Positions 8,140-16,226 of a stretch of DNA of 38,778 bases are shown here, piece after piece. Position 1 is the stretch's first letter, and each line of letters opens with the position of its first letter. This DNA comes from CAUJGP01 sp964612425 (GTDB taxonomy: Bacteria; Bdellovibrionota; Bdellovibrionia; Bdellovibrionales; Bdellovibrionaceae), in contig CAZTDX010000033.1 in assembly GCA_964612425.1 (NCBI GenBank), positions 1-38,778 of the forward strand, given 5' to 3'. The position numbers and the translations under genes are program-made. The notes beneath the pieces are model-generated. The model made no database searches, was not told the origin of the DNA, and was given only the letters and a program-made list of their open reading frames with translations.

Positions 8140-10215
8140 TTATTTGTTTTTCACATCTCCACGGGCAAAAATACTGGCCACATAATGTAAAACATCGGTC
8201 GCTGAAATTTCATCGTAACCAAAATCTTTTATCAAACGTGTTTTAACAATGTCGATTTTTTCTTGCGTACTCTTATCTGTGACAGAAGAAACCAGCGACG
8301 TTAACTTAATACTATCTTTTTGATCTTCAAATAATTTTAATTCCAAGGCTTTATGAAGACGTTCATTCATCTTGTAATCAAACTTTTTACCTTCGATAGC
8401 AAGAGCTCCGATATAATTCATAATCTCACGTCTAAAATCGTCTTTGCGAGACTCTGGAATATCGATTTTCTCCTCGATGGATCTCATTAATGGTTCATTG
8501 GGCTCATCATCTTGCCCAGTAAATTGATTACGAACTTTTTCTTTTTGTGTGTAGGCTTTTACGTTATCAATATAATTTCCACAAAGACGTGCAAGCGCCG
8601 ACTCATCGGCACTGATTGCTCGCTGAACTTCGGCTTTAATAATTTCTTCGTATTCTTGTTTTACGACACTCAATAACTCACGGTATTCGTTTTTTAATTC
8701 CTCATTGGATAAAAGTGAGTGATGCTTAAGCCCTGACTCAAGCTCATTCATCACCATGAAGGGATTCACTGAGCCTTTATTATTTTGTTGAGCTGCGACG
8801 ATAGAGTTAGAAAGTTTATCTTGAATGTAGCGTGGAGAAATTCCATCCAGTCCCTCTCGCATGGCTTCTTTGCGCAACTCTTTCACATTGTCTTCAGTAT
8901 AGTTCGGTAAAGTTTTTCCGTTATAAAGTTTTAACTTTTGAAGACGCGTGAGGTTGGCTTTTTTAGGTTTTTCAAGACGAGTCATGATCGCCCACATCGC
9001 GGCCATTTCAATCGTGTGAGGAGCGATACTAATCCCGCGCATTTTTTGCGTGTTGAAATCTTTTTTATAAATGTTAATTTCATCTTTCCAGCGAGTGATA
9101 TAAGGAATATCAATTTTCACTGTTCTGTCACGAAGTGCTTCCATAAATTCATTGTCTTGAAGTCTACGGTATTCTGGTTCGTTCGTGTGTCCAATGATGA
9201 CTTCATCAATATGAGTTTGTGCAAACTTTTTTGGTTTAATGCGATGTTCTTGAGAGGCACCAAGTAAATCATACAAGAACGCAACATCGAGCTTGAGCAC
9301 TTCCACAAATTCAATAACCCCACGGTTTGCTACATTGAACTCACCGTCAAAGTTAAAGGCTCGTGGATCAGAGTCTGAACCATATTCCGCAATTTTACGA
9401 TAATTAATATCACCAGTGAGTTCTGTTGAGTCTTGGTTTTTTTCATCTTTTGGTTGAAATGTACCAATCCCAACACGATCTGTTTCACTTAAGAAAAGTC
9501 GTTTTACTTTAACAAAGGATAATACTTTTTTCAAATCTCCATTAAACCGATCCATCAAGGCATTAAAAATATATCTGCTAGGAGGGCAAAGTTCACCATC
9601 GATGATGACTCTAAAATTACCTTCTTGCCCCTTATTAATCGCTTCACATACTTGGGCTCTAAGCTCATCCGGAACTAGAAGCAATGGTTCTTCATGCATT
9701 GGGCTTGGAAAAGACTTTACTCCTTTCCCTAACAAACCATCAAGCTCTCCTCGCTCATCCACCCACTCGAAAGTATACAAGGCGCCAGCATCAGATTTTG
9801 AGTAAGCCTCCACACCTTTCTTGATGAGTCGGCAGATCGTAGACTTTGCGCTTCCTACTGGACCATGGAGGAGAATCACTCTCTTCTCCGTTCCATATCC
9901 AAGAGCGGCGGCTCTTAGCACATTCACTAATTTCATGATTGGTATATCAAGGCCAAACACGGCATCTTTACCATTGTTTTTGGCATCATCAAAAAACTTA
10001 TATCTAACAACTTGCTTTTTAAAGTCGGTGTAGTCTTCTTTTCCGGCTTCGACAATCATGTCATACATTCTTTGAAATGCATTGCGAGTAACTTTGGGAT
10101 TGGATTTTACTAATTCCAAATACTCATCAAATGTTCCACTCCAACCGGACTTTGCGAGCGGATTTTCTTTCTGCCAACTTGAAACAATTGAATTAAAATC
10201 AAAACGACTAGCCAT
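8140..10215 (-). CDS. prkA: PrkA family serine protein kinase / AAA+ protein
   Basis: First gene of the prkA-yeaH-spoVR operon. The 691-residue protein is somewhat longer than E. coli YeaG (644). An AAA+ N-terminal half has Walker A GPVGSAKST (118-126), a conserved LLLVPDELR stretch, GELCPPSRYIFNALMDRFNGD, and sensor-like regions IIGHTNEPEYRRL and ALRDRTVKIDIPY. The C-terminal half is the PrkA domain with GISPRYIQDKLSNSIV. The family was described as a serine kinase, and B. subtilis PrkA has also been reported to act as an ATP-dependent protease, so the activity here is open. The ATG at 10215 has AGGAG six to seven bases upstream; a nearby upstream ATG is out of frame. Confidence 0.92.
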   Translation of the reverse strand: MASRFDFNSIVSSWQKENPLAKSGWSGTFDEYLELVKSNPKVTRNAFQRMYDMIVEAGKEDYTDFKKQVVRYKFFDDAKNNGKDAVFGLDIPIMKLVNVLRAAALGYGTEKRVILLHGPVGSAKSTICRLIKKGVEAYSKSDAGALYTFEWVDERGELDGLLGKGVKSFPSPMHEEPLLLVPDELRAQVCEAINKGQEGNFRVIIDGELCPPSRYIFNALMDRFNGDLKKVLSFVKVKRLFLSETDRVGIGTFQPKDEKNQDSTELTGDINYRKIAEYGSDSDPRAFNFDGEFNVANRGVIEFVEVLKLDVAFLYDLLGASQEHRIKPKKFAQTHIDEVIIGHTNEPEYRRLQDNEFMEALRDRTVKIDIPYITRWKDEINIYKKDFNTQKMRGISIAPHTIEMAAMWAIMTRLEKPKKANLTRLQKLKLYNGKTLPNYTEDNVKELRKEAMREGLDGISPRYIQDKLSNSIVAAQQNNKGSVNPFMVMNELESGLKHHSLLSNEELKNEYRELLSVVKQEYEEIIKAEVQRAISADESALARLCGNYIDNVKAYTQKEKVRNQFTGQDDEPNEPLMRSIEEKIDIPESRKDDFRREIMNYIGALAIEGKKFDYKMNERLHKALELKLFEDQKDSIKLTSLVSSVTDKSTQEKIDIVKTRLIKDFGYDEISATDVLHYVASIFARGDVKNK

Positions 10216-10288
10216 GCATCTCTCCTTGATAGGTCATACAATGATGAGCAAATCTCAAAACCCACCTTGTTCCAGTATGCCTAAATTG

Positions 10289-10302
10289 TTCCTTTGAAGG
10301 AA
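10289..10302. promoter_or_regulatory. Palindrome upstream of prkA (possible operator)
   Basis: TTCCTTTGAAGGAA is an inverted repeat of two 6-base arms around a 2-base centre, 74 bases before the prkA ATG and in the only non-coding stretch between prkA and the neighbouring ATPase gene. I could not fix a confident -35/-10 pair beside it. A regulatory role is inference from position and symmetry alone. Confidence 0.3.
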
Positions 10303-10448
10303 ATGGAGAATTTATTGACAGCAAGGACCTAGACCTAAAGCCAGGGTTTCTTATTTCTATGGGGTCTGGAGTCACGAGTTAATTTCAAAAAAATATTCTA
10401 TTAAGTCTAGATTCTGCTAAAAAAGACTGTTACTTCAGAAAATTCCAA

Positions 10449-11900
10449 CTAAAACAACTGATCAACATGAATGAGTTGCACATTTTTTTGTTTAGATAGT
10501 TTTTGCAAAGATTCAGTAAGTCGACAGTTTGTAATTATAAACGTAATGATTTTTTGGTTGATTTTAAAACATTGGCTAAAAGTTTGAACTCGATCAAGCA
10601 TCGTATTAATTTGAGTGCGAAGGAGCGATTCATTGTACGTCCATTTGCATTCAATAAGTCTAATTTGTCGATCTTCTACTTCACTCAAAATTAAATCAAA
10701 TTGAACTTTTTCTGAGTGCAATCGATCCACTTGATAAGAGGAACGTCCTAGTTTTAATAATTTTTTGAGATTCGACTCAAAGGAGGGCACTTCCAGCATC
10801 ATTTGAATGATATTTTCAAATGCTACTCTCGTAAACTCAGGTATATAATAAGATGATTTTCCTTCCACATAACGGCTTAATATAAAATCAACATCTTGAG
10901 CCTGGGAGATTTCCACTCGCTTGCGATATAAAAGACTGACATAACATAAAAGCAAAGGGTCCTTGAGATAATAAAAAGTACTCCTTTTAATTTCCTTTTT
11001 GTTTGAATCACTCATTTTCTCAAACAAAATTGAGTAATCAATTAACTTTTTTAATGTTTCATTGACGGTTGATTGACCTAACCGAGTGGTTTTTACAATA
11101 GTGGCCTCTGTTGCTCCAGTTAAACCAATGGCTCGAATTATTTTTTTTACGGTTTCAGTTCCCGCCTTATTAAATTCAATTCGCAATAATTCATTCACTT
11201 CATCTAAAAAAATACTTTCTCTAGTAAAGACGGCACGATTTAAATCTCTTAAAAAAATATTTTCATTTTTAATTTGATTCCAATAATAGGGAACTCCTCC
11301 CAGAAAGAAGCTCGCAAAAATCATCTCTTCATTGGACCAAGCTAAAGTCTTTTCTTGCCGAATCATGCTAAGACCAATGGGGTGAAGCCAAATGTCAGAA
11401 TGTGTTCTGAGTCCCCTCAAGATTTGCTCCTCACCACCAGTCTGAACGTGAAAAAATTTATTTGATGATCCACAAATAATGACTTTGATCGTTTTTAATT
11501 TTTCCCACTCTACCCAAGCATTTTTAAGTAACCCCACGAACCCACTTTGACCCTTTGCTAACCATTGTATTTCATCAAAAATCAAACTAACATTAGTGGT
11601 TTTTGAGTTTTCTGCAATATCTCGAAAAACTCGCTCCCAAGAAAGCGCGCTCGCTTTAATTTCTAAAAGCTTCGTTGATTGACGAAATGATGACCAACTT
11701 GCAACAAACCGAGCTAATGTTTTAGTTTCACGCTCATCCAAAACACCCGTGAAATAAAAAACGTTGGACTCTTCTTTCGTAATTTCTTGTAAAAGAGTTG
11801 ATTTGCCAATTCGCCTTCGACCTCTTACATATACAAATCCAGCGCCTTCTTCTCGGATAAATTTTGTTATGATTTTTCTAGATTCATCTGTTCTTTTCAT
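10449..11900 (-). CDS. Archaeal-type AAA ATPase with winged helix and DUF234/PD-(D/E)XK domain
   Basis: The start is chosen at ATG 11900 because a consensus promoter ends 7 bases before it; the frame is open to 11942 but that stretch overlaps the promoter. Domains: ATPase with Walker A GRRRIGKST, Walker B SLIFDEIQWL and sensor-like IICGSSNKF; a winged-helix region with QSTVNETLKKLIDYSIL; and a C-terminal nuclease-like fold with VQFDLIL and RLIECKW, the D and E-x-K residues of PD-(D/E)XK enzymes. This arrangement is typical of the ATPase family common in archaea and scattered in bacteria, often linked to mobile DNA; a cellular role is not known. It is AT-rich, isolated and flanked by direct repeats, suggesting gain by transfer. 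Confidence 0.8.
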   Translation of the reverse strand: MKRTDESRKIITKFIREEGAGFVYVRGRRRIGKSTLLQEITKEESNVFYFTGVLDERETKTLARFVASWSSFRQSTKLLEIKASALSWERVFRDIAENSKTTNVSLIFDEIQWLAKGQSGFVGLLKNAWVEWEKLKTIKVIICGSSNKFFHVQTGGEEQILRGLRTHSDIWLHPIGLSMIRQEKTLAWSNEEMIFASFFLGGVPYYWNQIKNENIFLRDLNRAVFTRESIFLDEVNELLRIEFNKAGTETVKKIIRAIGLTGATEATIVKTTRLGQSTVNETLKKLIDYSILFEKMSDSNKKEIKRSTFYYLKDPLLLCYVSLLYRKRVEISQAQDVDFILSRYVEGKSSYYIPEFTRVAFENIIQMMLEVPSFESNLKKLLKLGRSSYQVDRLHSEKVQFDLILSEVEDRQIRLIECKWTYNESLLRTQINTMLDRVQTFSQCFKINQKIITFIITNCRLTESLQKLSKQKNVQLIHVDQLF

Positions 11901-11907
11901 CGTTTTT

Positions 11908-11936
11908 ATTGTAATTACATAAAATCCGATAGTCAA
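11908..11936 (-). promoter_or_regulatory. Consensus promoter giving a leaderless ATPase mRNA
   Basis: On the minus strand TTGACT (11931-11936) and TACAAT (11908-11913) are spaced by exactly 17 bases. The ATG at 11900 begins 8 bases after the -10 box, so the expected transcript starts at or next to the start codon, with no room for a ribosome site. The 18-base repeat copy at 11916-11933 covers the spacer. Confidence 0.65.
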
Positions 11937-12018
11937 ATACATTATAAATTATTAATATTATTGTTTATTTTAGTACTATAATTATCGTATATTTTAACAG
12001 TACATAAAATCCGATAGT
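11916..12018. repeat. Exact 18-base direct repeat around the ATPase promoter
   Basis: TACATAAAATCCGATAGT occurs at 11916-11933 and again at 12001-12018, 85 bases apart, in the same orientation. The first copy overlaps the -35/spacer of the ATPase promoter and the second lies upstream in very AT-rich DNA. An operator pair for autoregulation by looping, or a duplicated recombination end, would both fit. Exact identity over 18 bases in a non-coding stretch is unlikely by chance. Confidence 0.6.
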
Positions 12019-12187
12019 TTTGTGACTAGACAGATACCCATAAAAAATGAAAAGCCTCTATTCTATAAACTCTGGAACCACGAGTTAAATACCTCAAACA
12101 TTAATAAGCTCTTTTAAATTAAATTGAACTCTGTTAAAGCCATCTCCTTTATTACTCCGTTGAAACTAGCTGTACGAGGTAAATTCA

Positions 12188-13558
12188 ATGTCAAAAACTA
12201 ATAATTTGGATCGCGTTTCTGTTGTCGGTGGAGGTCTGGCTGGAAGCGAATGCGCACTTCAACTGGCTTCCCATGGTATTCCAGTAACACTTTATGAAAT
12301 GCGCGACAAGGTGATGACTCCCGCCCATCGAACCGCTGCGCTTGCTGAAATTGTCTGCTCCAATTCTTTTGGCTCTCTCTCCGAAATATCAGCACCTGGT
12401 CAGTTAAAATGGGAAGCTCGTAAACTAGATTCATTTATTTTAAAAGCGGCCGAGATTGCACAAGTCCCCGCCGGTCAAGCACTCGGGATTGATCGCGAAG
12501 TTTTTTCAAATACCATTACGAAGTGGATCGAAGATCATCCCCTTATTGAAGTTAAACGTGAGATTGTTAACTCCCTCAACGAAGTTCCCAGACCCTGTGT
12601 TATTGCCACAGGCCCCTTAACGAGCGATTCGCTCGCGACCTCCATGCAAGAGCACTTTGGTAATGATTTTTTATACTTTTTTGATGCCATAGCACCCATC
12701 ATTGCTGCCGACTCTATCGACACGAACATTGTCTGGAAAGCCGATCGATATGACAAGGGAACTCCTGATTACTTTAACTGTCCGCTCAATAAAGAAGAGT
12801 ATTTTTCCTTTATCCAAGCCATCAAAGAAGCTCGAAAAATTGAGCCAAAGCACTTTGAGCAAACTCCTTTTTTTGAATCCTGTATGCCCATTGAAGTGAT
12901 GGTGTCTCGCGGAGATCAAACATTGCGCTTTGGCCCCATGAAACCCGTGGGATTAAAAGATCCCAAAACAGGGCGAACTCCCTTTGCCGTTGTTCAGCTT
13001 CGTCAAGATAACAAAGAAGGAACTGCTTATAATATCGTAGGCTTTCAAACGCGAATGGCTTATGGCGATCAGAAAACTGTTTTTTCAATGATCCCAGGAC
13101 TTCAAAAAGCAGAATTTGTAAAGCTTGGAAGCATTCATCGAAATTTATTTATAAATACACCCACTTTACTAAACAAAGATCTCTCTTCAAAAAAAGATGC
13201 AGACCTTTATTTTGCGGGGCAAATAACAGGAGTCGAAGGTTATTTTGAATCCACTTGCATTGGTTTATTGGTGGCTAAAAATATCGCCTCCAAAATGAAA
13301 GGCCTCCCTTTAGCACTTCCTCCACGCGAATCAGCGTTTGGATCTCTACTTAGTGCCATTACCGATGAAACTAAAGCCAAACACTTTCAACCTACGAATA
13401 TAAATATGGCGCTCTTTCCAACCCCAACGGAAACCTTCAAAGATAAGAGTCTTCGAAAAGCAGAACAAATAAAGCGCGCCCAATCAGCTCTCATCAACTG
13501 GCTAGAGAGTTCGCATCCATCATTAAATACATTAACTGAAAATCAACCTACATTATGA
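12188..13558 (+). CDS. trmFO: Folate-dependent tRNA (uracil-54-C5)-methyltransferase TrmFO
   Basis: Methylates U54 of the T-loop using methylenetetrahydrofolate and reduced FAD. The 456-residue protein has the FAD-binding GGGLAGSE (14-21), family signatures AEIVCSNSFGSL, VPAGQALGIDREVF, FFESCMPIEVMVSRGDQTLRFGPMKPVG, and FAGQITGVEGYFESTCIGLLVA near the C-terminus. The Cys residues in CSNSF and SCMPIE fit the catalytic region. The ATG has GAGG about 9 bases upstream. The region upstream (11943-12187) is non-coding and AT-rich; TTGAAC at 12124 could be a weak -35. TrmFO rather than SAM-dependent TrmA fits Gram-positive and delta/Bdellovibrio-like bacteria. Confidence 0.95.
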   Translation: MSKTNNLDRVSVVGGGLAGSECALQLASHGIPVTLYEMRDKVMTPAHRTAALAEIVCSNSFGSLSEISAPGQLKWEARKLDSFILKAAEIAQVPAGQALGIDREVFSNTITKWIEDHPLIEVKREIVNSLNEVPRPCVIATGPLTSDSLATSMQEHFGNDFLYFFDAIAPIIAADSIDTNIVWKADRYDKGTPDYFNCPLNKEEYFSFIQAIKEARKIEPKHFEQTPFFESCMPIEVMVSRGDQTLRFGPMKPVGLKDPKTGRTPFAVVQLRQDNKEGTAYNIVGFQTRMAYGDQKTVFSMIPGLQKAEFVKLGSIHRNLFINTPTLLNKDLSSKKDADLYFAGQITGVEGYFESTCIGLLVAKNIASKMKGLPLALPPRESAFGSLLSAITDETKAKHFQPTNINMALFPTPTETFKDKSLRKAEQIKRAQSALINWLESSHPSLNTLTENQPTL

Positions 13559-13601
13559 TTCATCTGTAAAATCATAACTAACTCAAATTAAGGAAGCTTC
13601 T

Positions 13602-14066
13602 ATGAAAACCATGCTCCTACAATTGAATAATATGGTCGGCACCTACACCGGACACGGCATCAATCACGAAGGACAACCTTTTGTTGGGCATTTAGAATTA
13701 TCTAAAATTCTCGATGGCAAAGGTTTATCACTAAAATTTTCTGCCATTGGCATTGATGGTACCCTTTACCATAATGAGGACTCAACAATTGCCCCCTCCT
13801 TACAGGAATCACTCACCTTATGGAATTTGAATACCAATTCGCCTTGCCTGATTCCCCATGAAATTCGGAGAACAAAAAAGAACGCTGAAGGATGGTATTC
13901 GTTAACCTTTGGATTTAACAATCCGGATGATAAAAATACTTTTAGAGAAGAAATCACGCTTGAACTTTTAGACTCTTCCAGCCTTTCTTATTCTTATTCC
14001 TGGGGTTTACCAGGTGGTGACTTTAAAGAAAGATCCGGAGCAAAAATGAAAAAACTTACTATTTAA
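13602..14066 (+). CDS. Small lipocalin-like/beta-barrel protein of unknown function
   Basis: 154 residues with no signal peptide and no membrane segment. The pattern starts LNNMVGTYTGHGINHEGQPF, continues with alternating strands, and ends with WGLPGGDFKERSGAKMKKL. The opening (LxxxxGxYxGxGxNxxG), the many short strands and the length resemble cytosolic lipocalin/nitrobindin-like barrels, a weak similarity by eye. AAGGAAGC lies 5 bases before ATG. It follows trmFO with 43 bases between and may share its transcript. Transcription would be ended by the hairpin at 14073-14118. No catalytic residues can be assigned. Confidence 0.6.
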   Translation: MKTMLLQLNNMVGTYTGHGINHEGQPFVGHLELSKILDGKGLSLKFSAIGIDGTLYHNEDSTIAPSLQESLTLWNLNTNSPCLIPHEIRRTKKNAEGWYSLTFGFNNPDDKNTFREEITLELLDSSSLSYSYSWGLPGGDFKERSGAKMKKLTI

Positions 14067-14072
14067 TAAAAA

Positions 14073-14118
14073 AAATACCGAAGCCGTTATTCAACAGAAT
14101 AACTCAACTTCGGTATTT
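14073..14118. terminator. Strong bidirectional intrinsic terminator
   Basis: Outer arms AAATACCGAAG (14073-14083) and CTTCGGTATTT (14108-14118) pair over 11 bases, and inner arms GTTATT (14086-14091) and AATAAC (14098-14103) pair over 6. On the minus strand the hairpin is followed by a run of T, so it is an excellent terminator for the cytochrome c gene; it would also stop the plus-strand trmFO transcript. Confidence 0.8.
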
Positions 14119-14152
14119 GAAGCTGCTTGATAGTCGCTTTTATAAAAAAATA

Positions 14153-14488
14153 TTACTTTTTCTTTCTTAATTCGATAACGTATTTAGCAATCGCTTTGCG
14201 ATCTGGCTCAGAAATACTTGGAAATGCGGCCATTCCCGTACCAGGAACTCCCGTTTTTGTTGTGCTTATAATATCGTCTTCTGTAACACCCTTTTTCTTA
14301 TCTTTAACTTGTTTAAACTCGTCAACGATAAGGTTTCTTGCTTTTACAGCCTTACCTACATCAGTTTGCGCCTTACCATCATTGCCATGGCAGCTAGCAC
14401 AATTGGTTTCAAATAAGGCTTTTCCATCTGGGCCTGCCGCAAATACATTGGCTGCAAGTAATGCACTTGCCAAAACTAACTTCTTCAT
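14153..14488 (-). CDS. Small periplasmic class I cytochrome c
   Basis: 111 residues with a cleavable signal peptide (MKKLVLASALLAANVFA). The mature protein of about 93 residues has a haem-binding CASCHGNDG near its start and the distal Met ligand in GTGMAAFPSI, with a C-terminal helix ending RKAIAKYVIELRKKK. It is a soluble electron carrier of the cytochrome c5/c6 size class, delivered to the periplasm and needing the cytochrome c maturation system. The ribosome site GAGGAG precedes the ATG. It is monocistronic, ending at a strong terminator. The electron partner cannot be inferred from its neighbours. Confidence 0.9.
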   Translation of the reverse strand: MKKLVLASALLAANVFAAGPDGKALFETNCASCHGNDGKAQTDVGKAVKARNLIVDEFKQVKDKKKGVTEDDIISTTKTGVPGTGMAAFPSISEPDRKAIAKYVIELRKKK

Positions 14489-14669
14489 ATTGAGACTCCT
14501 CTTTTTAAAAACATCTGTATGCTAACAACTAATTTTAGCACTGTGTTTTGTTATGTGATAATCTTCATCTTATAATTGAATAATGATCTACAGAAAAGAA
14601 AAATTTTATTTCTGATTTTTTATTAAAAATATTTAATTTTATTGTTTAATTTATAGGCCAAAAAAACCA

Positions 14670-16226
14670 CTATGAGTATCTCCCCGGAGCAATGATGCCA
14701 TCAGGATCGAGTGATTGTTTTATAAGATGCGCAGCCTTCCAAAATGATTGATTGGGCTCAACAAAAGAGCTCATGGTTTCTGGATTGAGTCGATAAGGAT
14801 AAAAACCTAGCAACTTGTACTCCTCATATAATTTTTTCATGCAATCGAACCCTTGCTTATCTTCACTAAACTTTAAACTAACAACCCCCTCAATAAGCTC
14901 GGCATCGATTATATTGAGCGTAATCCCAAGATTGACAGCAAACGTACTCACAATCATTTTGGTTGTGGAAACTAATTTTTCTACATTGGATTTTGTTAGC
15001 GGACATAGAGGTACAACCAAAATAAATCCTTGTGCTAATTGATCTAAAGTCGAATCAACGGGATCTGAAAATTCATTTGGCTTTTCAGGATTCCATGAAA
15101 CCATCGATAAGGCTGCGTCCGTTGGAACTCCAGCGGTTAGTTTTCTTAAGTCCGAACTGGATTTTAAATTGCAATACAAGTCCCATTGTTTGAAAAACTT
15201 ACTGAGTTTATAAAGTTTTTCTATTGAGTTTTCACTAAAAAATTGAATGGTCCCAAATGGTCGTAAGCTATTTTCAACTTCTCTTTTTTTAAACTTAACA
15301 TCCGCGATGGTCCCGGTTAATCTCCCAAAGCTCACCCACTCCAATTTATTAAATCGACGGTAGGACTTTTTTAAATCATCTAAAGTTGGGTGAAACCCCA
15401 GTTTTTGATATTCCTTTAATAATAAAGGAGCCAGAGTCTCAAAACTTCTAGCGAAATCTCCTGTGCGACAAATCGAGTTTATCATTCCTCTTTGGCGCAA
15501 CTTTTTTAGTTCAAAAAAAACATTTCCTAAATTTTCATTCTTAAAAGAAAATTTAAAGTCCAAATAATCATCGCTCCTAGGCTGTAATTTAACCGTTGCC
15601 GAAGTCACAATTCCAAAATTAGATTGAAAAAATAAATGCTGCAAACCCGGCCCAATGCCATGAGGATAGAGGTGATTGAGAGTGGAATTTTCAGAGATAT
15701 TAAACCCGGTTTTAATCCATTGGCCATTCCCTAGTAAAACTTCAAAATTATAAACTCGATCCACTCGCAAGGAATGATAAGCAATTCCACGCTCCAGCGC
15801 ATTTCCGATAATACTGGTATTAGCACCAGATCCTGTGACATCTAACGTAAAAGGCACATGAATCTCTTCCAGTCTCTTTGCCAGATCGCTTTGTGTAACT
15901 CCAGCCTCAATCACTGCATATCCATGCTCGACGTTAATTTCTCTAATCTGATTGAACTTGCTTAAATCCACAATCACGGAATTATTTTGAACTGGAAGCC
16001 TCGAACCAAATCCCCAATTTTTTCCTTGGCTCAGCGGATACAGAGCTATCTTAAAACGTCTCGCCCATTGAATAATAATCTCTAAATCTGTTCGACTTTT
16101 GGGAATTAATATGGAGTTAATAGTCCGCGAAAAATGAGTGACATTGTTTTGATACTCATTAATTAAATCATCTCGAATTTCACCTTGATACTTGAACTCG
16201 GATAAAGCTAGTAGTTCACTTTTCAT
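14670..16226 (-). CDS. VAO/PCMH-family FAD-dependent oxidoreductase
   Basis: 518 residues. The N-terminal FAD-binding domain (about 30-215) carries LYPLSQGKNWGFGSRLP, a hallmark of vanillyl-alcohol oxidase and p-cresol methylhydroxylase, then VIEAGVTQSDLAKRL, VTGSGANTSIIGNALERG and QSNFGIVTSATVKLQP. The cap domain is less conserved. The end, SLDPDGIIAPGRYS, matches the family C-terminus. Known members oxidise para-substituted phenols, so a phenolic or aromatic substrate is the best guess. The ATG overlaps the GH3 gene by 11 bases, in the same operon as the shikimate fusion. Whether FAD is covalently bound cannot be told. Confidence 0.8.
   Translation of the reverse strand: MKSELLALSEFKYQGEIRDDLINEYQNNVTHFSRTINSILIPKSRTDLEIIIQWARRFKIALYPLSQGKNWGFGSRLPVQNNSVIVDLSKFNQIREINVEHGYAVIEAGVTQSDLAKRLEEIHVPFTLDVTGSGANTSIIGNALERGIAYHSLRVDRVYNFEVLLGNGQWIKTGFNISENSTLNHLYPHGIGPGLQHLFFQSNFGIVTSATVKLQPRSDDYLDFKFSFKNENLGNVFFELKKLRQRGMINSICRTGDFARSFETLAPLLLKEYQKLGFHPTLDDLKKSYRRFNKLEWVSFGRLTGTIADVKFKKREVENSLRPFGTIQFFSENSIEKLYKLSKFFKQWDLYCNLKSSSDLRKLTAGVPTDAALSMVSWNPEKPNEFSDPVDSTLDQLAQGFILVVPLCPLTKSNVEKLVSTTKMIVSTFAVNLGITLNIIDAELIEGVVSLKFSEDKQGFDCMKKLYEEYKLLGFYPYRLNPETMSSFVEPNQSFWKAAHLIKQSLDPDGIIAPGRYS

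Larger units (their letters stand above)
10365..12088. repeat. Near-identical short direct repeats bracketing the ATPase gene
   Basis: TCTGGAGTCACGAGTTAA (10365-10382) and TCTGGAACCACGAGTTAA (12071-12088) differ at two positions. TTCTAT occurs at the same distance before each copy, so the similarity extends over about 27 bases with gaps in identity. Between them lies only the ATPase/nuclease gene and its promoter. Flanking direct repeats around a single-gene insert are what a site-specific or transposition event, or a recombined pair of repeats, would leave. No integrase or transposase is present. Confidence 0.45.

Noticed and set aside
7863..8246. 127-codon open frame opposite yeaH and prkA
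   Set aside because: It lies antisense to the coupled operon, and its Ser/Thr/Ile-rich content mirrors the Gly/Asp-rich linker on the real strand.
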